A stretch of DNA of 64,000 nucleotides from Aurifilum marmelostoma (lineage: Eukaryota; Ascomycota; Sordariomycetes; Diaporthales; Cryphonectriaceae), in assembly GCA_027559495.1 (NCBI GenBank), contig JAMXSV010000023.1:1798001-1862000 (forward strand), in the 5' to 3' direction. A program made the position numbers and the translations under genes. This document shows positions 1 to 12,209 of this stretch, one piece after another. The notes beneath the pieces are model-generated. The model saw nothing but the letters and a program-made list of their open reading frames with translations, did not search any database and had not been told where the DNA came from. Positions within the stretch are counted from its first letter, which is position 1, and each line of letters starts with the position of its first letter.

Positions 1-706
1 GCTGTGCTGCCGGAATTTCTCCAACACAGAAGAGAGGGAGGGCGATGATATTACTCATCTCTCTCTCTCTCCTCCCTGACAAAAAGCAGTTCGAGGAAGA
101 GATGCTGACTTGTGACCTGAAGGGGGTTTTCCACAACCGCACAAAGAGATGCTGACTTTTGACCTGTGAAATACAGTAGACGAAAAGCAAAAAAAGGAGT
201 AAGGATGATTGGTGGGGGGGGGGGGATTCTTGGAGGATAAAGTGCGCCAGCTTTTGATGATTGGCCTGCCAGTCCTTGCTGTTGTTGATTTGGTTTGGGC
301 TCGGGGGACGGGCGGTGTGGTACTGAGTCCCTGCGAGAGTAATGATGCATAGAGGGATGTGGTGAGATATCTTTGTTTGTGGTGTGGGTGTTGTCTTTCG
401 TTTTGCCTTCTTCATGACTTGTTCAGGTGTGGCCGTTTTTTGCTTTTTCTTTGAGGGCCAATATAGGCGCTGTCCCGATTGTTCATGTGCCAGTAACTGC
501 ATGACATGTGTAGGGGATGGAGTGTCTGTCGTATAAGTCTCTGCATGTTCCATATCAAGTCAGTATGAGCGGGTGGGTGGTCGAGGCCAGTTACATGCTT
601 CAACGACCAGTCTTGTGAGGAGGCATCAAGAGTGACACCTCCTCAGCAGAGGTTGAAGCACATGATAGAGAACAAGCCCAGAGTGATACTCACCTTAAGG
701 GGTATG
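1..706. other. Left-edge noncoding stretch downstream of the Myb-like gene
   Basis: No convincing coding frame is visible. Short open frames here are low-complexity or lack codon bias. It contains a CT-rich tract near 58-73 and a G-run near 213-224. It probably includes the 3' UTR of the minus-strand gene ending at 707. Confidence 0.5.
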
Positions 707-3212
707 TTAATCATCATCATCATCGTCGTCGTCGTCATCACCATCATCACCATAATAGTCAGAATCATCATCATCATCATCATCCCCCCCATCATCGTAT
801 ACCATCGCCAACCCCGCCGTCTTCTTCTTCTGCATCTGCCGAGTCTGAGGCCCCCTTTTCTGCCCCCACACGCCCGTGTCCTCGGACCCAAACTCCTCAT
901 AGATCTCCCTGTACTTCTTGGCCACCGTCGCCATCCCGAACGGCTTGCCGGTGCGCTCTTTGATGGACGCGGCCACTCCGCGCCATGACACGGTGCCTTT
1001 CTTGGTCAGGTTGGGCTGGATGGCGTCGAAGAGTGCTTGTAGCTAGGGGGTGTGGGAAAGGTTCATTGTCAGCGATGCGGTGGTGATGGACCCATATTAC
1101 TTGATATGAAAGAGTGGAAGAGAGAAGAAGGGAAGAAGAGGAGATGGAAAGGATCTACGACAGGGGATATACCAAGAGAAGAGCACAAAAGAAGAAGAAG
1201 AAAACACAGGGTGAGCTCCCACTTACATGCTCATCATCCCACGTAGGCCTCCGCTCCCGGTGCTCCTCAGGAAGGCTATAGTGCCGCTTGATCCCCCGCA
1301 GCGTCGACTCGGCCACGTGCCACGCGTCGTACTTGTCCAGGATCTGCCTGTAGCTCAGCCTCTCGACCCCGCACCCGAGGTCCTCGCCCCCGGGCCCCAC
1401 GCCGCGCTCCGCCGTGATGATGCGGGCCACGAGGTGCCGCTCCAGCGGCCACCGGTTGCCCTGCGCCCGGCTGGCCACGCCCATCCGCCCGTGGGGCACA
1501 AAGCCCGACCTGCCGCGGCCCGGGAGCGACCGCCGGAGCCGCCGGAGGCGCGCCACTGCGGTCCTGCGGGCCCGGTCGCAGGGGCTGCTGGTGGGGGGTT
1601 GGTTCATGGGGCGGTTGATGGTGCAGTCGTCGCTGCATCGGCGGTGGCACGGGCGGGCCTGGCTGGGGCGTGAGGACGGGGGCCTGGCTCTGTTGTTCCT
1701 CCTCTGCTGCTGCTGCTGCTGCTGCTGTCCGTGTCGCGGGCCCGAGCCCTGGCTGTCGAACCGCGCCAGAATGGCGTCCAGTCTCTGGACATTAGACTCG
1801 GCTGGACCTTCTCGTCCATTGGCAATCCTGCCCCTTGGTCCGGCGCGGGGGCTCCTCGGGGCCGCGTGAGGGGAACAGGTCGGCAGAGGGTGGCGCTGGG
1901 GCGAAGCAGCAGGGGGAGTCGCAGGCTGGGCGTCGTGGACACCAGCGTCAGAGCCAGAGCCCTCCCCCACATGGCCGCCGCCGCCGTGAGAAGTGGCCGG
2001 AGAAGGACGAGGGGCCGGTGGCTGCACGTCGCTCGAGGCGGTAAAGTAAGACTCCTCGGAAGTGTCGGCGAAGGTGAAGGCGTTGGACTCGGACTGCTCA
2101 GAGTTCACTGCCGCTTGGGTGGCCTCGGGAGCCGCGTAGTGCATCTCTTGGGGGGACACTGTTGGCTTGGGCCGCAGCGGCAGGGTGAAGGTCCTGGGGA
2201 AACCCTCCGAAGGGGTCATGAAGCGGTCAGGGGTCTCGTCCTCCTCCCTGTTTAGAGCTGGAGGGGTCATGGGCTGGTCTGGGGTGGGCCCCAGCTGGAA
2301 GAGACTGTCCGGCAGGTCTTCACACCCCTCCAGCTTGAAGAAGCTCATGGGCATGTCGTTGGCGTCCTCCGGCCCGGAAGGGGGCGTAAGCTGGACATTG
2401 GTGTCATTGGTATCCTCCATCTTGAAGGGGTTGAGGTACCGGTATTGGGCTTGAGGCGCCGCCCTGATCGAGGCCATGGGCGGGTCTTCATCATCCTCCT
2501 CTACCTTGATAAAGGACTCGTTGTCGGACATGAGATTACCGAACTGGACGTCCTCGAGAAAGGAATCAGACACGGGATTCAGGCAAGGAGGAGGATTGAT
2601 CATGGACGGGTCGAAGTTGGCCATTCCCTGGATTCCAGGAGAGGCTCTAGAGCAGAGATCGATCACAATGCTGCTGGAGACGGCCTGCTGCTGGTCTGCA
2701 CCAGAAGAAGACGAAGCGGTGGTCTGTCCACCCATGGGGTGGTCGGAGTCGGCGAGGGCGGCGACGGCTTGGGACATTGGCTCAGAGGAAGCCGCAGTAG
2801 ACGTGCCCATGGGGACACTTCCCATGGCACCGAAAGGGCCACCACCCATATCCTGAAAATAAGAAAAACAAAGAGTCAGTTATTGCATCATATCAAGATG
2901 GCGGGCAAGGAAGGAAGTAAATGATGGCCGACCGAGGGCTGGAGGAAAATCTCTCCTGCCAGCAGGTGGAAAAGCAAAATCGGGACAAAATCTCACCTCC
3001 TTTTTGACATTACCGTCAATGTCCATATCGTCTCCGGCAATCATGTTTCTAGCCCGACAGACGGCACTGACAATCTCCCGCCGACAGGAATGGGGCAGAT
3101 GATTCTTCCAGTCAGAATCAAAGTTGTCCAGGATGTATTCAAAGAGAGCGCGCAGCGCACGTGCGGAGTCCGTCTTGCAGACAGTATTAGGGTCGTTGCG
3201 GTTCTCAGCCAT
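707..3212 (-). CDS. Myb/SANT-like DNA-binding domain protein with acidic tail
   Basis: Three-exon model: 3212-2997, 2852-1227, 1042-707, giving 725 aa. The introns are GTGAGA...TTTTCAG and GTAAGT...CCCTAG, both phase 0. The N-terminal 72 aa are well ordered. The middle is Pro/Ser/Gln-rich and disordered, with a poly-Gln run. From about residue 569 two helical Trp-containing blocks follow. The first includes SYRQILDKYDAWHVAE. The second starts WDDEHLQALFDAI and crosses the second intron into VSWRGVAASIKERTGK...KKYREIY, a Myb/SANT or trihelix-like pattern. That the two halves join cleanly across the intron strongly supports the splice. The last about 40 residues are mostly Asp, encoded by the GAT/GAC repeat at 713-792. 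It is probably a nuclear DNA-binding regulator; the targets are unknown. The 5' side faces a 9-kb desert. Confidence 0.8.
713..792. repeat. Trinucleotide (ATC/GTC) tract encoding poly-Asp
   Basis: An imperfect run of ATC and GTC triplets on the plus strand reads as Asp codons on the minus strand, at the C-terminus of the Myb-like protein. It mixes GAT and GAC codons, so the protein tract seems maintained and not a pure DNA slippage product. Confidence 0.85.
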
Positions 3213-4601
3213 CTTGTCGTTCCTCCTGTGATTTGTTCATTTATATAGTCAGTCACTCACTCAGCTTAGCCTTCAGTAAAGTCATCACGTCGACAGGACC
3301 CCAGCCTTGCTCGGGGGTTGCAGCCACCGTTCCCGTCAGGGCAATAAGAAAGAAGAAGAAGAAGAAAGAAAGGAAAAAAAAAAAAAAAAAAAAAACTCTA
3401 TGCACCACGTATGCTGCCTTCCTGACGGTCAGAGTGTCCCAGCGAGTGAATTTGTCCCAAATTCTTCTCACCGCCGGTTTACCTTCTTGTCGACCTGCTG
3501 CAAGACGCTGTGCGGCGTTCCGTCTTGACCGACTTACGCCTCGACACGACAGCATACGTCGTACAGACCGACAGCAGCAGGCGGCAAGAGGGTAATTGGG
3601 CAGTCACCGCCATTGCCTCACCAGATAAATGATAGGCAGAAAGTCATTCGAGGAAAGGAGGGGGAAGAGAAGGAGGAGCGGATGGTGCAGATGGATAGGG
3701 AGGTTTAGGCCGGATGGGGAGAGGCGAGGAAACGGGGGAAGACGTACCCAGGCTGTTGCAGATGCCACACGGGTGATTAGACTGCCTGGTTAGGTGTTGT
3801 TTCTTTTGAAGTAGTGTCAGGAAAGCCTTGTGTGTTCTGGCTGCAGACACCCGGTCTGGGAAGGTCGGGATTTGCAAAGTCGGTCAGTAACCACACGGAG
3901 GGGTAAGTATCTGGATATAAGGCTATGGATTCGGTGACAAATGATTGGCAGACCGGTACCAAGGGCCGGCCTGAGCCATCGAGATCAAGAGGTGGTGGAA
4001 GGAAAGTAACGGCGAGATACTTTGGATATGCTAAGCATCGAGAGACGAGGGGGCCCAACACGAGAGGGCATCTTTGAGGATAGAGAGGAACCAGGCAGTG
4101 CTTGAAAATGGACAGTGCAAGCCTCAATGACAAGACGGATGTCTATGTGGCCGAGGCCTAGCACAATGTGACAGCGAGTAACAGCCAAAAGAGGTGGTGC
4201 TTGTGAGAACTAATATGAGATACAAGGAGTACTTGACAAGCTTCTGTGGAGAGCATTGCCCGTCAGGGGATGTGATGGATGCTAATCACCCAGGACAGAA
4301 ACGCGGGAGCTGTAAACGGCGTAGAGGCTGTGTGCTGCGCCTACGACTAGGAGGACACTGGCCAATCCACACAAGAAGAAACAGACTCACGGAGAGGAAA
4401 CCGCCAATGCTCAAAGCCGTGTATAGTTGTCAAGGTGCGTTTCTCGATGTTGCCGTGTATAGAACCAGATGTTGTTGCCTAGAGACAATGGACTTTATGA
4501 AGCAGAGCACCGAGGGGGAGGGAGAAGGTCTTTATACCCACAGGACAGAGGTAGGATACCGCGAGGAGAGCAGCCAGAACGGGGGACCACAGAGCGCGGG
4601 G

Positions 4602-4683
<82 letters not shown>

Positions 4684-7600
4684 ACACCCTAATCGACGAT
4701 CCAGTCCATGCAGAGACGAGCGTCCCCCCACTGCTACCTCGACAACACAGCAGATGTGCAGGCAAACATGCAGACATAGCCTGGCTTCTAATTAGTCTAC
4801 ATAGAGCAGGGATTGTTGACCAGATGTCTGGGTACAAATCTGGACGGGAACAGGGCACAACACTGTGCGCACAGAAGAACAAAAACCGGAGGAGGCCGGC
4901 ACAGCACAGTGAGATTGGCTCCCAGGTACCGTGGCTGCACAGGAGGAGGGCAGCACGGGATGGAGAGCCCTCGTATCGAGAGGAGGAAAAAGACTCATCG
5001 GGACACCTCATGAGGCCTGATGTCACGATGATGAGCTCGAGGCTGGAGAGGAAGATCTCGTCCCTCCAGAACAAGAGATGTATAGGGTGAGGTAAAGGGT
5101 ACATGTCCCAGCCTCTGTCTGGACCCTGAGGATATGGTCACATTCACAAGCATCCTGCCGTGCCGGATAGTACTGGACATGTACAGGGCCAGAGCTGTCT
5201 GTCAAGAGAGCTCGATGCCGCCATGCATGTTTGTTGAAAGCTACGAGTCTAGCCTGACATGTCGTAGTGACTGAGGATACATACTCAGCTAGTAGTTGCT
5301 TTTTTGAGCGCCTGCGACCAAGGTTTCTATCCTAATTGGGTAACATTGACCTCTCCAGACAACGGCGGCATCGCTGGGATGTGTGAGTGACGGATCAACT
5401 TGTCATTTGTGGTCCAGACTGAGTGTGTGGAGTCTCTGTGGCTCAACCATTGCCAAAAGAAAGCAATTCACGCCGGATCGGGGCAGGCTGGGGAGAAGGA
5501 GGGAAAGGGGAAGGGGGGGGGGGTGTGTGTGTGTCCAGAACAGAGCTCAGGCAGAGCCCATCCAGAGCTGTGTCCTGTCTACCAAGATAGATGGATGGAT
5601 ATGGATTCCTCCAAGCTGTTGCTATGGCACTCAAAGGGACTGAGGTTTACTTGTTCCAAACAAATCCTTGGGATTATATTTCCTCAACCACCATGATGGC
5701 TCTGCTCCGACGAGCAAAGACCTAGCAACATCGTCAGCACCGGCACAGACTGGGCAGCGGGATGTGAACCCCTACTCTGCCAAGAGTCCCCCCATACACC
5801 AGACACACACACACACACACACACACCCACCCCCCTCGCCTATGCAAGATCAGGCACTCTCTACCCACCTGTACGACATACATACTTCTTTGTGGATGGG
5901 CCAGACTAGGCTAGGATCCTGGGGAATGGGTGTGCTGACACATTATGCTTGTTTGCCTTGACATGAGCTTGATTTAGAGCCTCTTTTCTTGCCGCCCGGA
6001 GAGAGCCCCCCATTTCTCAAGCCACAGGCCCACCTCAACCCCAGAGGGCTTCTCAGTGGACTGGTCTTGGGGGGGGAGGGGGGAGCTGGGCCTCATCGAC
6101 ATGGGTTGAGAGTTTATGCTAATGTGTGTTTGTCTGTTCTCATGACAGCCTGGCTATTTGGGGGTGACGTGGAGGTCTGTTTCAGCTTGCTCTGGTGCTA
6201 TATTGGTGATGCATTTTACGCTGCTTCTCTTTGTCTTTTTTTTTTTTTTTTTTAAATCTTATTCTTGGTTCTCTTTTTAACGAGATTATTTGTGGTTTTC
6301 TACTTTTTTTTTTTTTTTTTTTTGTTTTTTTTTTTGGAAGTGTTCTGGCCTCTTTATTCTACTCCAACCCCCCACAACCCCTACCACTCTCCAACCACCC
6401 TTCTCCTTTCCATACCAATGCACCAAGACTACTGCTATTAGTTCAAGGAACCCGGTGGAGAATGAGGCGGCGAGGAATAGAGCACGATATTGGCGCGGGA
6501 TGCGGATGTTCCCTTTTTGGATCCACAAATGGAGACAGCCGCCAACATATGGTGCAACAACCACAGTGGACACACACACACAACGGGAGACCGGGACAAG
6601 AGTGACAGAGGTGTGAAGAAGAGAGGCAGAGACAGGACAGAAGTGCGAGTGTCCAGACCAATACTATTGTAGAGAGGAGAGAGCCCCAGAAACCCGGTTA
6701 CGAGCAGGCCCCGGTCTCCACACCCCTCTCTCTCTTTTTTTTTTTTTTCCTTTCCTTTCTCCCTCCCACACTCACAGATCGGTTTCTCCAGTGGAAACAC
6801 CCGCCTGCAACGTGCCAGATGGCAATGTGCCAGATTACGATATGTACGTACAAAACCGGTTGTGATACAGTAACGGTCCGCCCGCCCGTCAGGCCGCCTA
6901 GGGTTGTCAGATTGTGACTTTTTTTTTTTTGTTTTTTGTTTTTGGTGGGAGTCTTGTTTTTCTTTTTATTATTATTATTATTATTTCCCTAACCGGACAA
7001 GGCGGAGCGCACCGCGCAGGACACACACCACAACCCAACCCCCCCCCCCCCCCATCTTTAAAAAAAAAAAGCAACAAGAGCAAAGAACCAAAATCAGCCC
7101 ACGGACCTCGCACAACTAACTCAATACGGGGGGTAAAGGGGGGTATCCCAGGAACATGCAGCCAAGCGGAGCGAGTGTGCTCTGACAGGTGTGACACTTG
7201 TTATGCGGTGCTCCCGAGGAATGGGGGTTTGGTGGGCATCCCAAGGGAGGGGTCCAAAGTGTGGCGTGTGCTAGAGGAGGGATGGGGGGGGGGGGAGGTG
7301 TGTGTGTGTGTGTGTAGTGTCGCTGGCGGCGAGGTGGTGGTGGTATCTGCTTGGCCACGTCGGCCCATGGTAGGGTTCCATGAGATCCTGCTGGTATCCG
7401 CCCTCATCGTCTCCGGATGGAGGACGGGCCTGAGCATTTGGCCTGGGTCCTGCTGAACCGTCCTTTCACGGCATGGTGAGGCTACACGGGCTGATATTTT
7501 GGGGTCGTGGGATGCCCGGATGCAATTGAAAGGTATGTACCACAAAGAGAGTTCATCTCGGCTCGCGAATCTCTACCCGTATACGACGACCGGGTAACAC

Positions 7601-9999
7601 TATTTATTTTTTGTAAATACATATTATTTATCTTGTTCAATTTATTTGCCAGGTGGTGGTGGGTGGGGGTTGTAGGCAGGATAACGGTCCCATCCTGTCT
7701 CGGATGCTTTATTTAGGCCTTTGGGTGCATGATTGTACGTAGATGAGATATCATATTCCATTTATCTTCGCACTCCACAGGGCCCAGTATTCAGGCCATA
7801 CCGGTGAGGCCATTGGGGGGGGTCAAAAAAGCAAAGAAGAGGGGAAAAAAGGAAGAAGAAAAAAAAAAGGAATCCAGGCCAGAGACAAAAGACGGAATAC
7901 ATACAAGAGTGGCCTCTGAGACCAGGGAGGGAAAAAAGGAACCCCCAGATCTAACCAGACGAGTATATAGATGGACAGTCTTCCAGCCACTGATTCATCA
8001 CGGACCTGCCTGGTCATCCTAGCTGCATACGAAGGCAAAAGAAAAGGAGAGACAGAGGAGGGGTTGGGTAAAAAAAAAAAAAAAAAAAAAAAAGAAAAAA
8101 AAAAGAAAAGGAAAACTCTTCACGTTGCACAACGTCGACCCGATGGCCGAGCCCCTCTGGAGGACGCGCAAGCTTCGCAGCCTTTGGGGACTAGAAATGT
8201 ACAGGTACTTTCCTCTCGCACCGTTAAGGATACTGGCAGGCCATCTTCCACACCACCCCCCCCCCCCTCTCTGCCTTAGCCCTTGCCCTCGCCTCCGAAC
8301 CAGGGAAGCTCATGCAGGCAGCGCACACGGCAGGCCGTCGGATCCTCCTCTGCCGGGCCTGCCGCTGGCTGAGGGTTCGAACCGTGCCCAACGAACGGCC
8401 ATGCTTGGGCTCCGAGGTTGGCCCAATGTAGAGACCTCACCGCTCTAGTAGTTGACTGCGCGGGGTCTCTCGTCCCGCCTCGTTGTCGACGGAGAGACTA
8501 TTGACTAGTGTCAAGTGAGGTGAGTGTGGGTGGAAGCAAGGCTGCCACTAATTACCTGGAGAACGGTCGCACACTCGTGTGCCACGTTGTTGTCTGTTGA
8601 TTATATCACGGCGGAGAACGAGACAAGCTTTTTGGAAGAGACAATGTTCTGACTATTACAAGGTAAACAGATTAAGGAGAAGAGGGGGAGCGGACAAAAA
8701 AAAAAAAAGAGAGAGGCGAGCCTTGTCGGGTGGTGCAACATGGATGGGAAGTCCAGCCGAACCACAAGAGGCAACGAACGTGGAGGAGGAGGAAGAAGGA
8801 TATCCACTCATTCTCGAATTGACCATCTCCTCGGAGAACTAAAGAGAGAGAGAGACCAGATCTGCGGCCGACCTCTTGCTTCACCTTCCCTTTCCTGTTG
8901 TCCATCGTATTCTCTTGTCTCTCCCTTGGACTGACTCTCTCTTCCTCCCTACGAGTAGTACAGTATCGACGGCCGTCCCCAAACCGTCTTGACCCTACTC
9001 TCCTCCTCTTCACAAACAGTGACATCACAACTCACTCACTCCCTCCTCTCATCGGCGTGTCTCTAGATAAACCTGTAGATGTCCATCCGGGGTGGGGTGC
9101 CTCGAGCGTGCTGCACGCTGCGTGTTTGCTCGTCCTGCACGCACTCGCTTAGGCGTGCGTGTCTCGTCGACCCTCCTTCTCGCCCGGCCCCCGGCACCCA
9201 CCCCCTGGCCCAGCATCGTTGTGTTTTCCTTTTTCTTTCTTTTTTCTCTCCTTTATGTTCTCTTTTTTCGCCCGTGGTCAGCTGAGGGGGCAGATGATCT
9301 GCATTGCCCACTGTATCGGGTGGAAACCTGTCTGGCCACACCCCCCGGGTGTTGGGGGGGTGGGTTGTTGTGTCTCCGGGTTCCCTTTCTTTTTCCCTTC
9401 TTTTCTCTCTCTGTGTAATATCTTTTGTCATCGACGGAGGATTGATCATCGCAAAAAAACCCCGATCCTCTCAAGGTTATCCCTGGTATGACACAATGAT
9501 AAGAATGAATGTATTGGCTACCAAGGGTTTGTGAGATGATTACGTGCTTCGGTCTGCTCGTTTTACCGAGAGGCTGGAAAGGGTGGGCTTTGGGTAGCCT
9601 TGATGGCTGGTTCTCGGGACATTGATTGTGGTCGAGCCGGCATCACACCCTGGCCTGGCCTTGTCGATGCGTTGTTTACAGAAGGAGGAGGACAGTCGGA
9701 CGTAGCTGGTGTGAGCGTATTAATGTTGTGCTGTCAGGTGGTAATTATCAGCATATGATCCCATGTGATGACAATAATCATGCAGTCGTTTCTGCAAACA
9801 AGAGTATAGTAAACGTGTATTGCCGAGTCCAAGTAAGTCATTATACTATGCTTCAGTCTAGACAACCAACACCACGATGGTATTCCCAAGCAATGAACAC
9901 TGCTGCTCCATCAAATATGCACCCAGCTAGCCCTCACTCCCTCTTCTCCTGACGACCAGCACCCTCAGACCCATCAAAGAAGACAACCTGCACCGAAAT
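3213..9999. other. Gene desert, part 1: simple-sequence-rich noncoding DNA
   Basis: No open frame of believable composition is found on either strand in nearly 6.8 kb. The longest frames are driven by GA or CT repeats. The stretch holds a 22-bp A-run (3374-3395), the (GA)n block at 4604-4682, CA repeats near 5808-5826, T-runs (6236-6254, 6304-6323), a TTA repeat near 6967-6985, a 15-bp C-run (7039-7053) and a 24-bp A-run (8070-8093). Several kilobases are strongly purine- or pyrimidine-biased on one strand. It lies upstream of the Myb-like gene and may hold its long promoter or noncoding transcripts, which cannot be told from sequence alone. Confidence 0.6.
4604..4682. repeat. (GA)n microsatellite, about 39 units
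   Basis: An uninterrupted AG/GA dinucleotide tract of about 79 bp is preceded by a short G-run. It creates long Glu-Arg or Leu-Ser frames that are not genes. Confidence 0.98.
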
Positions 10000-10722
10000 A
10001 TCATCCCTCATGTCCCATCGACAGCGGCACCTGCGACGTCAGCCTCGCGGCCAGCGCCTCATGCCACCCTCCCCACCCGCGCATTCCTAAGCTGATGCGC
10101 CGCGACATTACCATCCCGGAACGTATCCGCGCCCTCGAAGCCCTCCCCGTCAACCTCCTGCCCGACCTCAAACCTCCCGAACCCTCCTCTCTCCTCCTCC
10201 TCCTCCTCCTTCCCCCCGACCCCATCCCGCAGGCCGTCCAGCCTTGTCCTCCACAACCCAGTCCCCAACCAGCCGCACAGCCCGTCCGAAGCAAGAATGA
10301 CAACCCCCCCCGGCCCCTCAATCCGCGTCGTCGTGACCACAGGCTCAGCCGTGAGACAAAATCGCCTCCTGACCGCGAACCGCCCCGCCAGCGCCCTTGA
10401 CCCGGTCCTTGTCCCAGGCCCTCCCGCTGGACCGCGGCGTCCCACTTCCACCATCCGTCCGCGACGAACCCGTTCTCGCTGCTGCTCGTCTGGTCTATCA
10501 AGAGCGCCTCGGCCGTCCACGACGACGACACTGCTTCTCCTCCCCTATCGTATCCCGACGTCGGTCCTACCGCTAGACAGAGCAAGGAAGCGCGTCGATA
10601 TGAAGTGACAGTATACGGCGCGCGAAATTCCGTCGAATACAGCCCAGGCCATCCATCCAGTCTGGGTGCCCCTTTCGCTGAGAAAAAGAAGCATGATATG
10701 GCGAGGGGGAAAGGATCAGTGT
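10000..10722 (+). pseudogene. GC-rich relic coding island, family not recognised
   Basis: This block is much more GC-rich than the desert around it, and its plus-strand frames read like protein but change frame repeatedly. One frame around 10095-10165 reads IPERIRALEALPVNLLPDL. Another around 10250-10420 contains SSLVLHNPVPNQPHSPSE and later VVVTTGSAVRQNRLLTAN. A third, about 10430-10722, has FSLLLVWSIKSASAVHDDDT and RRYEVTVYGARNSVEYSPG before a stop. No GT-AG introns join these segments convincingly. A decayed gene with several indels is the simplest reading. The minus-strand 256-codon frame at 10001-10771 has the Arg/Gly-rich look of an antisense shadow. Confidence 0.35.
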
Positions 10723-12209
10723 AGGAATATGCTATCGACGGGGTTGTTGGACGCGGTGCGGGTGCCGACAAGTAAGACTCTGTCGGCGCGGCTGTGGTCT
10801 CCTCCTCACCCTGGCTTCATCCCAGCGAGGCAAAGTGCTGATGATGACGATGCCCCAGAGACGACAAGAACTCGAAGAAGACGCCATCGTGCTATCGCCA
10901 CATTATATCTCGGCTGCGATGACACGCTGCCGCCAAAGACCACCCTCCTATGCGGTGCAAGGGCGTAGGCGAGAACAGTGCCTTGTGGTTGCGAACAACT
11001 AGTGGTACGATCAAGAGAATAATATAGAACATGGCCAGAAATCCATGGTCCATTCTCATCCCATGCCAGATGTGTGTCTCGTTGTCTCTAAACGCTGAGG
11101 AGGGCGAGAGAGTCGGTTGCCCGTGTGAGGAGGGAGGACTTACACGCCTCGGCCTTTGGACAGCGTTCGCAACGCGCAAAGTCAGGTTCGATTTATGCTC
11201 CCCCATAAAGTCACAATATATAAGGGTCTAGATAGGCAAGTATATATATATATATATATATATATCTATTGTATTTTACACTGATCACTCCAAGCTTTCC
11301 CCTTCTCCATCTGCATCTATGAAGCAACAGTCTCAGGTCTTGAAACCAGCCCCCTCCTTCTGCACCTATTCCCACCCGACCAACCACGCAGTCCATCGTC
11401 TTTTCAACTCGCACTAGGTTCATTGATCTGTCTGTGGAGCCAACACCGATAATGCGAACACCGGAATGCAAGCTCTGAACAATACATGTCAGTTAGCATA
11501 TGATTACATAGTATTTCCTACCTGCCCAGTGTCGAGCAAGATGGAATCAGGGTCGAAGGAGCCCCGAGTTAGACATGCATGCATACACTGATGCTCCACC
11601 GAGATAGCAGCAGCACCCAAGGGAAATCTATCAGACGTGCGTGTATTGACTGATCACCGTATCCTCGCCGAGTAATGCTGAACAAGACAAATCCCGTCAA
11701 AATAATGCTCCACTCGTCGACCAACATCTACTCCGCTCTCCGTGCCGTTTGGCTTTGACAATAGTCTCGTCTCCTGTCATATGGCCCAGTCCCACGAGCG
11801 CCCATCTGCACCCTCTCGCTCCCAAAACAGAAAAGGAAAACTCAAAAACACCCTCCCAAAAATGCTATTGTATGTGGTTGGTTATGTGTGTGTGGTTCTG
11901 TCCAGAGGACCAGCTATAATAATCTCCCAGTCGAAAAAGAACAAATGAAACCATGGGCAGACCAGACAAACTGCTGTTGTTGGGGCCCAGAAATGCACCA
12001 GACCACCCTCCATCCAGCTCTGACAAAGTCATCCTTCTCTGCTTCTTGACCTCATCAGACAATATCGGATGCGGCACCTGACTCTATACTGATACAAAAT
12101 CCTCTTGTGTCGCAAGTCGCCCCTAAAAGAAGATCAAGTACACATATATACCTTCCCCCATTTCTTTCTCTCTCTCTCTCAAAAGCATACACACACACAC
12201 ACACACATA
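10723..12209. other. Gene desert, part 2
   Basis: No supported gene. It contains a (TA)n tract at about 11241-11265 and a CA repeat near 12188-12206. The end next to 12210 is probably the 3' UTR of the minus-strand F-box/WD40 gene. Confidence 0.55.
11241..11265. repeat. (TA)n microsatellite
   Basis: An uninterrupted TA dinucleotide run of about 25 bp in noncoding DNA. Confidence 0.95.

Noticed and set aside
3239..3248. TATATAA on the minus strand as TATA box of the Myb-like gene
   Set aside because: It lies only about 30 bp before the chosen ATG, leaving no room for a normal 5' UTR, so it is not called.
4194..5104. 298-codon plus and 190-codon minus frames
   Set aside because: Both run through the (GA)n repeat and have no codon bias or homology-like motifs outside it.
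5808..5826. Short tandem repeats as a possible CRISPR array
   Set aside because: These and similar blocks are simple dinucleotide repeats without spacers, in a eukaryotic genome.
8371..8391. T-loop-like GGTTCGAACC sequence suggesting a tRNA
   Set aside because: The five bases on either side do not pair as a T stem and no acceptor or anticodon arm could be built.
10001..10771. 256-codon minus-strand frame
   Set aside because: Arg/Gly-rich reading typical of the antisense of GC-rich coding DNA; plus-strand frames look more like protein.
11184..11196. GGTTCGATTT, B-box-like
   Set aside because: No flanking T-stem pairing or A-box at the right distance.
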